Shown: positions 30,641 to 39,925 of the stretch, in pieces | Layout: every line of letters begins with the position of its first letter | Position numbering within the stretch: position 1 is the stretch's first letter | Assembly (NCBI GenBank): GCA_963969525.1 | Contig: OZ018396.1 | Location: 21,914,052-21,978,051 of the forward strand | Source of the DNA: Ontholestes murinus | Lineage: Eukaryota; Arthropoda; Insecta; Coleoptera; Staphylinidae | Direction of reading: 5' to 3' | DNA length: 64,000 bases | The notes under the pieces: model-generated | The model's input: the letters and a program-made list of their open reading frames with translations, nothing else | What the model was told of the DNA's origin: nothing | The model's database searches: none | Program-made: the position numbers and the translations under genes

Positions 30641-30898
30641 GTTATTTTTCGGGTACAACGACTTGTGTTTTTAAAAAGAAATTATTTTATTGTAGCTTGC
30701 AGAACGTCTGCTCGGTACAGGAACAAAATCTAGACTGACTAACTTATGAAATAACAATTCTCTCAATGAAACATAATACTTAAGATAAACCTACGCTCTA
30801 TTACAATTACGCTAATGCAGCATGCAAATGCATTAGCGGCCACTATAATTATAATAAACAATTATTAATTATTAAATATAAATCTATGCTATATAACT
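30640..30898 (-). repeat. 5' LTR with promoter
   Basis: 259 bp, the upstream LTR of the minus-strand element. A TCAGTC initiator (plus-strand 30733-30738) probably marks the transcription start. AATAAA lies downstream at 30686-30691. The palindrome CGCTAATGCA...TGCATTAGCG (30810-30838) encloses the POU-type octamer ATGCAAAT at 30822-30829. The functional labels are inference from motif match. Confidence 0.9.
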
Positions 30899-30902
30899 TA
30901 CA

Positions 30903-31200
30903 TATAAATTTAGAATTCAAAATTGAGCAAATTATTAAGGTATCCTTTTTGCGTAATCCTCATAGTTTTCGAGAAAAATTTAGGGAAAGTTTTATGTTGG
31001 CCACATCACCATTTTTATATAATGTGATTGATGCTAGAGGTCAATTAATAAAAAAAGAGGATGAGATAGAATTTGAATTTTTGATCATTGTTCTATTTCT
31101 AATAATCTGAAGCATTTACTGTTGAAGGTGAATAGGACATTAAACGAGGATGTTAGATAAAGTTTAAAGGTAAATGTAGGATGGATGAATGACCAATATT
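30903..31200. repeat. Continuation of hairpin-repeat field
   Basis: Sequence such as 'tttttgcgtaatcctcatagtttt' (30947-30970) matches 'ttttgcgtaaacctcatagtttt' near 21063-21085, and a degenerate left arm (ggtaaatgtaggatggatgaatg) lies near 31170. This shows the gypsy element interrupted an existing repeat field. Confidence 0.65.
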
Positions 31201-32780
31201 GTAATAAATAAAAAGGTAAGTTTAGTTGACTCTCTTCAATGATCAAAACTTGTTTATTATTAAACAGTAAAATTTAGTCCTATTGGTTTAAACCTTTATA
31301 AGGTCATTTACAAACTATTATTTTTACATATAGATTAATAAATAAATATAATCTATTTAATAATATAAATTATACAATCCGATAATTTTAATAACTACAA
31401 ATAATATCCGTTTATATGCAGTGTATACGTAAAACTTAATTAAATTAAAATATTAGAGTAACACAACCAGAGATTATAGGTAAATAAAATATCAATTAAT
31501 ATCGATACATTTTATCCGGCGCCTAAAATACACCCCATGTTTCGCTATGAAAACATAATATTATTTCATCGCAGATGAAACAAAACAGTTTAATATATTT
31601 CGTTATTTTGGTAAAAAAAAGACAAATATTTTTTACCCCCGGGCCATCAACTTCGCTTGATAAATATAATACATTTTTTTCTCTCTTAATAAACGAAGGG
31701 GTTTCGTTTTTTCGTCTGCAAATATTAAAAAAACAAGGGTTTATAATTAAGTAACTAACCATCTATAGATTCAGAGAAAGATGAGTCTTTTTTCCATGTT
31801 ATATACAAATATTCTTAGTTAAAAAATATTAAAACAAACTAATTTCAATTGATCAAATAAATCGTTTTATAATGTACATAAAACCGGTTAAAACTGTTTT
31901 TATTTCAAAAAAACTTTATTCGATTCCTTTAAATATTTTCCACCAATTTAAATAATAATGACATTATTAATATAAAGTTAAACGCTGGATACGAAACGCA
32001 AATAATAATTTGATTGATTTATTTAAAGTAATTTGCAAATATAATATTTTACATTGATCACAATTTGTTTATATTTAAGATGTCGCTTTTATATTAATTA
32101 TTGTCGGTTGTAAAAGTTGTTAAACTAATTTCAAAGGGAATTAATGTTTTAGAAGTCTACAAGTATACTTATCACTTTACACGATATAGCGTTGTGAATT
32201 GATGTATACGTAGACGTTTAACTTTATGTTTTTGATGGGAATTTTGCCATTAACAACTTTATAATCGTTCAATTCTTGTTTTTGGTAGCTTAAAATATTT
32301 ACTTATTTTCCTGTTGGCATTCCTTAATTGAAATATTTCCTGTTATCTATTGACCCTAAAAGAACTTCTTTATTTAATTAGAATGTCTTATCACTTACAA
32401 ACCTTACAGACAATATTTATATTTTCTTTCTAGCATGAGTCATATAATATATTCTTAGTATTCCTTTTGAGTTTCACTAAGACGATTTTTACAATTAAAA
32501 AAATGTGTGTCTGCTTCTCTATTAGCATTTGAATACTGTATATCAACATCTCTCAAACGGATTTAAATTAAACTTAAAAGTGTATTTTTTTTCTCCTGTA
32601 TAATGTATTATATGTTTTATATAATATATGTATATCAAGACTTTCAAATAAATTAAATGTGTTTTTCATATAGCTAATGTACAATAACATTTTATATAAT
32701 TAAAAAATAACAAACATTCTGAAAAGGATTTAAACGAAATTTTAAAGCTTCTATCTTTCGTTTTAATAAAAATGGTGCCG
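31201..32780. other. AT-rich noncoding DNA
   Basis: No gene or element recognised. A patch at 31510-31770 is slightly less AT-rich (ggcgcc, cccccgggcc) and could be a small conserved island, but nothing supports coding. Confidence 0.45.
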
Positions 32781-32789
32781 ACAATAACA

Positions 32790-33892
32790 GTCGCTGAAGA
32801 AAGTAGTGTCGAAGAAAATAGTACTAAAATGTAGTAAATGTAAACATACTGTCGTTGTTGCAAGGACCTGTGAAGGATATCTCAAGTCGTTTCACCGATT
32901 GTGTTTGGACTGACATCTGCCTGCTTGTACTGCAAGCCGAAAGAAATCAATCAACCTAAATGAAGTTAACACTAGGGACATTGTGGAAAGTAATTCACCA
33001 ACCTTTTTCCCAAATAAACATCAAGAAATAACTCACCTGCAAGACATAATTAACATAAATGAACAAATCGCAGAACTAAGGAATAAAATTAACTTTATGA
33101 AGAAAATAATATCGTTGCTTAAAAAAAATGCGAAATCCGTCAACTCCACCTTTTTGTAAACAGCGGTGAAAATAAAATTAATAGATCTGTTCTTAAACTG
33201 GATATGAATGTCTCTCGAAATAGAAATAGAGAAATAGGCAACTAATTACACTCAAAAGTGACTGATACTAACACGAAGACTAAAAATAATCCTGAAGTAA
33301 AAACGGTAATTGAAGCAAAAGAAGCCGAGATCAACATTAATAATTCGCCAACGGTAAAAGCGCAAAGCCAGGTACAACTTGATATGAACAAAACAATTAA
33401 AAGTAATGAAGAATCTAACGAAATTATAAACATGCAAAATGATGTCTCGAATCAACAAGACAGTAATGAAAAATGGGAAGAGGTTAAAGGCTGCAGAATT
33501 AAGCAACGCATTATAATTTGGACGGCCTAAAGCAGTATAATAATAAAAGGTGTCTCACGTTACAAATATCTTCTTGTTCCAAGATCCAAAACCTACAAAG
33601 GAAGAACTAACGAACTACCTCCGATCCTGTAACTTTGAGGAGGTGAGATGTGAAACTCTAAAACCAAGACGCCCAGATGAATACGCATCGTTAAAAGTAG
33701 GAGTTCCATCAAATCAAATCGCTGAGCTGAGGAAACCCGACATCTGGCCCGAAGATGCCCGAAGATGCCCGAATCAATAATTTTTTAGTTAGTGTCCAGA
33801 TGAAACAAAACGAGAAATAAAATTACTATTTATTAATATGCAATCAATACAAAATAAAATCGACGAATTAGATAATTTCATAATAAACAAAA
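32790..33892 (+). mobile_element. LINE ORF1 with PHD-like finger, start of ORF2
   Basis: Plus strand. A PHD-like finger (CSKCKHTVVVART...GYLKSFHRLCLD) lies near 32825-32925. Ser/Thr/Asn-rich and coiled segments follow, including 33258-33530. The ORF1 C-terminal RNA-binding-like segment lies at 33550-33780 (FKVGVP-like ASLKVGVPSNQIAEL, DIWPEDA). ORF2 then seems to start near 33810 with LLFINMQSIQNKIDELDNF, the usual beginning of a LINE endonuclease. Frameshifts and stops are present. It is cut off at 33893 by the Penelope-like insertion. Confidence 0.7.
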
Positions 33893-34127
33893 TAATAAAT
33901 TTAAAAATACGAAAGCATTTCGTGAATCTACAACAGAGAGTCTTACCAAGACTACAAACCACATTAATTTAAAACAACCACTTCTTTGGCTAATACCTCG
34001 ACAGACATTGAATCAAACAAAATTACGGTATATACTTTCTTCACTGCACTCTTGATGAAACGAAATTATAATATTAAGTAATTTCAAATTAAAACACTTG
34101 TTTAGTTTCGTATTGTAATATTCAGTT

Positions 34128-34165
34128 TCCTGATACGTGTTTCGGTCAATGACGACCATTCTCAA
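34128..34165 (-). ncRNA. Degenerate hammerhead-like block
   Basis: Minus strand TTCCT / AGGAA can form stem I. The core reads TTGAGAA instead of CTGANGA, followed by GGTC-loop-GACC, GAAAC, ACGTATC. Two core positions are changed, so cleavage is unlikely. Position in the Penelope 3' region matches the intact ribozyme at 20071-20111. Confidence 0.5.
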
Positions 34166-34199
34166 AGGAATTACAAAAATAACTAATTAAAAAGAAGAT

Positions 34200-35125
34200 G
34201 TTTTTTTTTTATCCTCACGAGGTGGTGTCGCTTATCGTCCCTGCACTGCGGTCTCCGTGGTCCTTTTGTGCGCCTCTGGCTGTTTTTACTCCTTTTGAAC
34301 TCCTGTATCTTCTAAGAAGTCCAGGAGTTTCTGCCAGGGGATATTCTTTAGCTGTTCTACAGGAAGCATGGGCTTCCCGAGTTTCGCCTTGCGTTCTTGT
34401 TTGTATGCTTCGCAAGTGCACAGTAGGTGTTCGGGAGTTTCCTCTTCTTCCAGACACCCACGGCATAGGGGGCTTTTCTCAATGCCCATCCTATGTTTGT
34501 GCTTGTTCAGGTCACAGTGTCCAGTGACTAGTCCTGTGATTTTTCTTAGTTTCAGTCTGCTCAGTCTAGACAGCTTCAACATGCTGTCAGGTACCGGACC
34601 ATCTAGGAAGAGTCTTGTATGCCTCATTCCATTTTGGTTTTGCCATGCCTTTTTGTGCTCCTCTGCTAACTTGCGTCGGATTATTTCCTTTCCGGTTTCA
34701 TGGGGTATACCGAAAGCGGGTTCAGGTCCTATGAATTCACCTGTTGCTCCTTGTTTAGCCAGCAAGTCGGCCCCCAAGTGTCCAATAATTTTTTTGTCCT
34801 TGGGTACCCATACTAGCTGTGTTTCTCTTGTTGTCGCCAGTGCGTCCAGTCTGTTTATGCAAGTCATGACCAGCCTGGACTGCACTATCGGTGAGGCTAG
34901 CGCTTTTATGGCTGCCTGGCTATCTGTCATAATGGTAATTGGTCCCTTTTTAAGTCCCGATTCCATTAAGTGATGAGCACACCAGTCAATGGCGGCTATT
35001 TCGGCCTGGAAGATAGAGGCATGCTTCCCCAGAGCAATCGCGAATTGTTTGCTCCGGTTGCAGCCTCCATAGATACCAGCCCCGGTTCCTTTAGTATTTT
35101 TGGCTGATGTTACAATATACATATA
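34200..35125 (-). mobile_element. 5'-truncated R1/jockey-type LINE insertion
   Basis: A 3'-end LINE fragment sits inside the Penelope element on the same strand. It contains an intact C-terminal ORF2 piece (34286-35122) and ends in a poly(A) at 34201-34210. The intact frame contrasts with the frameshifted Penelope host and indicates a younger insertion. Penelope sequence resumes on both sides. Confidence 0.8.
34286..35122 (-). CDS. LINE ORF2 C-terminus: RNase H and zinc finger
   Basis: 278 residues, open. RNase H1-type fold: GTGAGIYGG, E41 in FQAEIAAIDW, D67 in TIMTDSQAAIKAL, and the HLGADLLAKQGA segment with D119. Then a KITGLVTGHCDLNKHKHRMG stretch and a CCHC finger (CRGCLEEEETPEHLLCTCEAY), the standard ORF2 tail of RNase-H-bearing R1/LOA/jockey elements. 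The first RNase H Asp is not visible, as the fragment begins at about that point. The fragment lacks RT and endonuclease and cannot act alone. Confidence 0.85.
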   Translation of the reverse strand: MYIVTSAKNTKGTGAGIYGGCNRSKQFAIALGKHASIFQAEIAAIDWCAHHLMESGLKKGPITIMTDSQAAIKALASPIVQSRLVMTCINRLDALATTRETQLVWVPKDKKIIGHLGADLLAKQGATGEFIGPEPAFGIPHETGKEIIRRKLAEEHKKAWQNQNGMRHTRLFLDGPVPDSMLKLSRLSRLKLRKITGLVTGHCDLNKHKHRMGIEKSPLCRGCLEEEETPEHLLCTCEAYKQERKAKLGKPMLPVEQLKNIPWQKLLDFLEDTGVQKE

Positions 35126-35252
35126 TTATAGGGTTAATTGTGGTGAAGTCCAGAGATTAAGAGATTCGAACTTGTTAATAGTTCGTTCTGGTTGTTTAGG
35201 AGATTATCACATTTCCTAATTGCTCTCTTATTCTCCAGACCTTCAAGGAGAT

Positions 35253-35555
35253 TTAATTTTCGGCATTTTCTGCAAAGCGGATTGGTTTGATGTCAGCTAA
35301 TTGATGTCCTGTTGTGACGCAATGCTCGGATAATACTGTTCCCGTGGTTTGTTTTTCTATTGCCTTCTTGTGTTCATTGTACCTGATCTTGAAATTTCTT
35401 CCTGTCTGTCCTATATATTTTCCGTCATAAAATAACTTGATAAATGCCGCCACTCGAAAAATCCGGCATTTATTAAAAAGAGGATGTTTACTAATTTTAT
35501 TTTCTAAATTATCAAGGAAAATTTCTGCAAGTAATGAAATTAAGGGGTTTCCCAT
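35253..35555 (-). pseudogene. Penelope RT-end fused to GIY-YIG endonuclease
   Basis: 100-residue open frame. Residues 1-30 (MGNPLISLLAEIFLDNLENK...HPLFNKC) are the PLE RT block before the palm. From about residue 43 a GIY-YIG nuclease follows (KYIGQTGRNFKIRYNEHKKAIEKQ, then SEHCVTTGH). The junction shows the RT palm/thumb has been deleted in frame. A further RT piece lies upstream in another frame at 35512-35718 (LVSKLFAARGLNPIISVEIL). Confidence 0.78.
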
Positions 35556-35704
35556 TGTTAAACCGTTTGGCTGATTGTAGAATTAATAATAATAATTGTA
35601 GGAAATTTTGTTTTAAATATATATCTAGTAAACTTAAAATTTCGACTGAGATTATAGGATTGAGTCCCCTTGCTGCGAATAGCTTGCTTACGAGGCCGAT
35701 TACC

Positions 35705-36068
35705 TCATGTGCGAGCAAATAATGTAATCATATTTAATGCATTAGAAACAGAAAGCGAGTCTAAAGACCTAAAAGTTGTCGACACAATATTAAATACTCT
35801 CGGCTGTAGTGTCTCATCAAAAAGGGTTATGCGACTTGGCAGGTCTAAACAATTAAAGCCTAGACCCATTAAAATCATTCCTAACAATAGTGAAGATACG
35901 AAGCGGATTTTGCGTAATTCCAGAAAAATAGAAACTAATAGTCGATTTAAAGGAGTATTTATAAAACGCGATCTAACACCCAGGCAATTGGAATATGAAC
36001 AGAGAATACGGGATGTATTCAAAAGAAGGAAGATAGTAGGCAAAAACGTCAGAATTAAATATATTTAA
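35705..36068 (+). pseudogene. LINE ORF1 C-terminal fragment
   Basis: About 120 residues with the layout of insect LINE ORF1 RNA-binding ends: a beta-like start (NNVIIFNALE), a helix (SKDLKVVDTILNTLG), the VMRLGRS turn, RPIKIIP, then DLTPRQLEYEQRIRDVFKRRK and a basic end. The 5' part of ORF1 is missing at the Penelope junction. Confidence 0.7.
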
Positions 36069-36229
36069 GGTATTCCTACCATCACCCTGGAAGATAACCT
36101 GCGCATACCCACTGCCATATCGGGAAACCCATAAGCTCCCAACAGGTTACACACAAGTCCGGCATTCATGTCTTGTATCAAGTGGTTTATTAATTCGTGG
36201 TTTATTAACTGAAACTAGTGAGACACTAA

Positions 36230-36951
36230 ATAATGTTGCAATTAAAAGCTTTGATGTATATGTGTTAACGGAAACTTGGCTACGTGATAGTGTGTACCAC
36301 TCGGAATTATTCACTGGGGATTATATAGTTTTTAGACAGGATCGTGTAAATCGGAGATGAGATGGTGTCCTCATTGCCGTACATCAACAATATTCGTGTA
36401 CAAGATACAATATAAACATACAGTCTAACACGGAAGTTGAAATTGTTGGTGTTAATATTATATTTAAAGCCAAAACGCTATGTTTAGTATGCTTATACAT
36501 ACCGCCTGCGCAAACCCTAGAGGTATATCAACAAATTTTAGAAGCTATTGATGATCATATTACACCATTTGAAAATGTCATAATCTGCGGTGATTTCAAC
36601 ATACCATTTACACATACAAATTTAGATAGTAGCAACAACGAGACTCATATTGTGACAGAGTTGAAACAATTTGTTAATACCAATAACTTTTCGCAACAAA
36701 ATAGATTCATAAATGTAAACAGTCGCTTGTTAGATCTGGTTCTTTCGTCATACGATATTGTATGTCATATCTCTAACGACGTGTATTTAGTAAAACAAGA
36801 CTTACACCACCCAGCATTAAATATGTCTATTAGTATGTTAACAGAGAAAGAACCAATTTTTAATGAAAATAATATACGTAGGGCATTATTTTTGGGAAGA
36901 AAAAAATCAACGATTGTGACTGGTCACTTGTTATCCAATGCACGGATGTGA
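36230..36951 (+). pseudogene. LINE endonuclease domain
   Basis: Apurinic-type endonuclease. TETWLRDSVYHSELF (catalytic Glu), a TGA within the next segment (near 36357), then PPAQTLEVYQQILEAI, NVIICGDFNIPFTHTN (catalytic Asp and Asn), SRLLDLVLSS and DLHHPALNMSI (conserved His). The part from 36652 is open, the start is broken by a stop. Confidence 0.8.
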
Positions 36952-37666
36952 ATTCTGCTTGTGAAGCATTTTATGAGAGTTTAAATGCACTAATTGTCGA
37001 TTGTGTCCCTCTTCGTAAATTTACTAATTATTTAGTGCTAATGTTAGGCGTGTAATCAGAACAAAAAACCATTTTAGGAAACTTTACAGTAGAACTAAAT
37101 TGAAGTTCTATAAGATGCGCGTTGCAAGGCTACGCAATGAAATTAGAAATTTATTAGAGGTAGATCATAAACTCTTTATTCAGAATGCTGAAAACTCAAT
37201 AAAACAAAATCCTAAAAAGCTATGGTCTTACGTTAATAGTAAAAAAGGACACTCTAGAATCCCTGGATACACTATTTACCACGCCCTCAGAGATTGTTAA
37301 TGGTTTTGCTACTTATTTTCAGTCAGTCTATAGTAATCACAATTCTTCAGTATCTCGCCAACAACTTAAGGATGCAAATAGCAACATATTCTCGCTACAA
37401 AGAATCTCTGAGGAAGTTGTATTAACTGCTTTAAAGAATATTAAAAGGAACATTTGTTCAGGCCCTGATAATATACCGGCATTGTTAGTATTTGATTGCA
37501 TACCGTGTTTAATGTCACCGCTCTTGCATATTTTTAATTTGTCAATTTTCAAATCAGAGTTCCCTCAGTAAGTAGCTAGAATTACACCAGTCTTAAAATC
37601 TGGTAATAAAAATGAATTGAGAAACTACAGGCCAGTAAGTATAACCAACAATTTCGCTAAATTACT

Positions 37667-37898
37667 TGAATCAATACTTGATTAATGGTTGAGGCGTTAA
37701 CTTCGTGATACATTTTGGAAAATTAAACAAAAACGTTTACTTTGTTAATATCACACTTTATTTGTAAGTGACTCGAGTTTCGATCATTTTATTAAACTTA
37801 AAGTTTAATAATGATCAGTTAATGATCGAAACTCGAGTCACTTACAAATAAAGTGTGATATTAACAAAGTAAACGTTTTTGTTTAATGAATCAATACT
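37667..37898. mobile_element. 208-bp palindromic insertion with 12-bp TSD
   Basis: The insertion 37679-37886 sits in the LINE RT, flanked by the direct repeat TGAATCAATACT (37667-37678 and 37887-37898). Arms of about 66 bp (37721-37786 and 37821-37886) look like perfect reverse complements. The right arm contains GATC...GATC-GAAA-CTCGAG-TC, the spacing of a hammerhead, but the CUGANGA core reads TTAATAA with one extra base. The structure and duplication length match the other Penelope-associated copies. Confidence 0.8.
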
Positions 37899-38015
37899 CT
37901 TTACGCAAATATATAATCATGTGAAAAATTCCATATCGACCAGGCAGCATGGCTTTATGTAGAGGCGCTCTACAGTATCAAATCTTATGACACTTACTGA
38001 ATACATTTCAAAAAA

Positions 38016-38399
38016 TTGGACATTAGAAATCAAGTGGACGTTGTATATACCGATTTCCAGAAAGCTTTTGATACCATAGATCAACACCTGTTAGTACAAA
38101 AGTTGAGCAGCTTTAGAATAGGACCCCAGACAGTGCAATTAATTCAATCTTATCTTACAAGAAGATCTCAATATGTCGAACATAAAGGCCACATTTCCCA
38201 TACAATACTTCCCTCTAGTGGGGTACCAAAGGGGTCTAATCTAGGACCACTCTTATTCGTCTTATTCATTAACGACATTGTGAATAATATAAAATCAAAT
38301 GTGTTAATTTATGCTGATGATGTCAAGTTATGTTGCAGAGTAAATTCTGAGGATGATTGCCGTATTTTACAGGATGATGTTAATCATATAAAAGAATAG
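38016..38399 (+). pseudogene. LINE RT palm fragment with YADD
   Basis: 128 residues: DVVYTDFQKAFDTIDQHLLVQKL (first Asp), SSGVPKGSNLGPLLFVLFINDIV and LIYADDVKLCC (second Asp pair). Gln of the usual GVPQGS box is Lys here. It ends in a stop at 38397-38399 with the next RT block in another frame. Confidence 0.85.
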
Positions 38400-39634
38400 T
38401 GCGATACCAATAATCTTTCGCTTAACATAAAGAAGTGCAAGTGCATCACCTTCCATAGAAAATCTAAACCGGAACTATTTTCTTATAATATCGATGGGAC
38501 ATCATTGGAACGCTGGGAAACTATTAAAGACCTCGGAATTTTATTTGATACTCGGCTTACATTTGTTCCTCATATTAATTATATATGTAATTCTAGGCTT
38601 CAAATGTTTGGTTTTATAAAAAGAACAAGTCATAGCTTCAATAACATTAATGTAATCAAAAAACTCTATAATGCTTATCTAAACTTGAATATGGTGCTGT
38701 GATTTGGTCTCCGGCATACACCAATCATTCTAATTCTCTTGAAAGGGTCCAAAAAAATTCATTCGGTTTTTGTATTACTCGATTAGTTATCAAGACCTAC
38801 TGAACTTTTTTGATATGCCCTCACTTGCTAAACGCCGTAACATATCAATGACGGTTTATGTTATTTATACAATATTTTAAATAATAATATTGACGCCCCA
38901 AGTTTGCTGTCATCTATAAATATCTATACACCGCGTAATACAACCCGACATGCTGCTATGTTCCGATCCGAGAGGTGCAATTCTCACACGCATTTCAACT
39001 CGCCGGTAAACTCTATCTTGCGACTCTATAACTCCATGCACCACTCATTGGACATATTTCATTATTCGCTAAAAACATATGTAACAACACTGCAATCGTT
39101 ATGCTGATATTATAAATTAATTCATGATTTATTTTTTTTCTTACTATTTTTTACTAGTACTTAAATTAATATTGAAAATTAATAAAAAGACAAATATGAT
39201 GTCCATGAGCGTTTCTGCACTGTGTTTTACAATAAATGTAAAAACTCCAGTTAACAGTTAAAACAACTACTCCCCGTACTACAGCACCCCCAGGCATTGA
39301 ATGATATAACTGTTAACTGTCGTTACATGTCTGAACTGATATTCAGCACGATGTAACAATTTAATTTTCATCATTAATAACTGCACTATAGATTTTAATA
39401 TTTAATTTGCATAAATTAATATTGTTTTTTTTTTTTTCTTTCTTTGCATTTAACTTTTGCTTTTCTCTGTATCGCATTTTGGTTTGTATTCTCATATGAT
39501 TTATATGTTTTTTAAGTATATATAATTATTTCCCTGTAATTAGATTTTAGTCTGTTGGGAAAATAAATTATTATTATTATTATGTGGTGGCACGCCATTA
39601 ATAAGCTGGTTACATCAAATAATGCCAATAGACT

Positions 39635-39925
39635 ATGTACTATGTACGATGCCGAGTCGATGCCGAGCTCGTAGTATGCAAAAAGTACGGATCAGAAATA
39701 CGGTTTCAAGAAACCGGCACCCGCGGTCTGGGGTTCAAAATCGCTGTATTGTGTACGTCTTGTGACCCACAGTACATTGATTCTTGTCCAAAAATTGGTC
39801 ATCATGCATTCGAAATCAATCGTCGAATAATCTTTTCCTTGAGGATTTTGGGAATCGGCTACAACGGACTAGCAAAGTTTTGTGCGTCCATGTGTTCTAT
39901 CGTGAAGAATGGTTATTACAAGATC
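39635..39925 (+). pseudogene. Mutator-like transposase, N-terminal piece
   Basis: CKKYGSEIRFQETGTRGLGFKIAVLCTSCD with paired Cys, then YIDSCPKIGHHAFEINRRIIFSLRILGIGYNGLAKFCASM. It continues after the LINE at 41518 with ICTASEAV. The original 5' end of the gene is not visible upstream. Confidence 0.75.

Larger units (their letters stand above)
23465..30902 (-). mobile_element. Gypsy/errantivirus-like LTR retrotransposon
   Basis: A full-length 7430-bp element (23469-30898) on the minus strand with 4-bp duplication TACA (23465-23468 and 30899-30902). The two 259-bp LTRs begin and end AGTTA...TAACT and look identical, implying recent insertion. It has a PBS complementary to a tRNA-Ser 3' end and a purine-rich PPT. 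Gag and pol are intact; env is in two broken pieces. The TACA target, the AGTTA ends, the tRNA-Ser PBS and env agree with insect errantivirus-type gypsy elements of the 17.6/297 kind. The unusual part is a macrodomain fused to the C-terminus of pol. Confidence 0.95.
33893..35715 (-). mobile_element. Penelope-like element remnant (RT plus GIY-YIG)
   Basis: Minus strand. An RT stretch ends in GNPLISLLAEIFLDNLENK (the PLE 'MGSPLSPILAE' block). It joins directly to KYIGQTGRNFKIRYNEHKKAI with SEHCVTTGH, the GIY-YIG endonuclease typical of Penelope elements. The RT palm with its catalytic Asp pair is missing between them, so an internal deletion has removed it. The C-terminal tail continues to about 35125, is interrupted by a LINE insertion (34200-35125), and resumes into a 3' UTR with a degenerate hammerhead-like block (34128-34165) and the shared arm repeat (33893-34010). 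Confidence 0.8.
35716..39585 (+). mobile_element. Jockey/CR1-like LINE, near full ORF2
   Basis: Plus strand, broken by frameshifts. ORF1 C-terminal part at 35705-36068 (VIIFNALETESESKDLKVVDTIL..., DLTPRQLEYEQRIRDVF). Endonuclease about 36230-36950 (DVYVLTETWLRDS, VVIICGDFNIP-like NVIICGDFNIP, DLHHPALN). RT about 37100-38800 (LWSYVNSKKGH, DVVYTDFQKAFDTIDQHLL, SSGVPKGSNLGPLLFVLFIND, YADDVKLCC, KDLGILFDTRLTFVPHI). C-terminal region to about 39105. The 3' end is the (ATT)n run at 39569-39584. A 208-bp palindromic insertion interrupts RT at 37679-37886. Confidence 0.85.

Noticed and set aside
30511..30738. Plus-strand open frame across the LTR boundary
   Set aside because: Antisense to the leader and LTR of the gypsy element; repeated in part by the other LTR.
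34128..34165. Second functional hammerhead
   Set aside because: Two core bases differ from the consensus, so it is listed only as degenerate.
34368..34973. 201-codon plus-strand open frame
   Set aside because: Antisense shadow of the LINE RNase H frame at 34286-35122.
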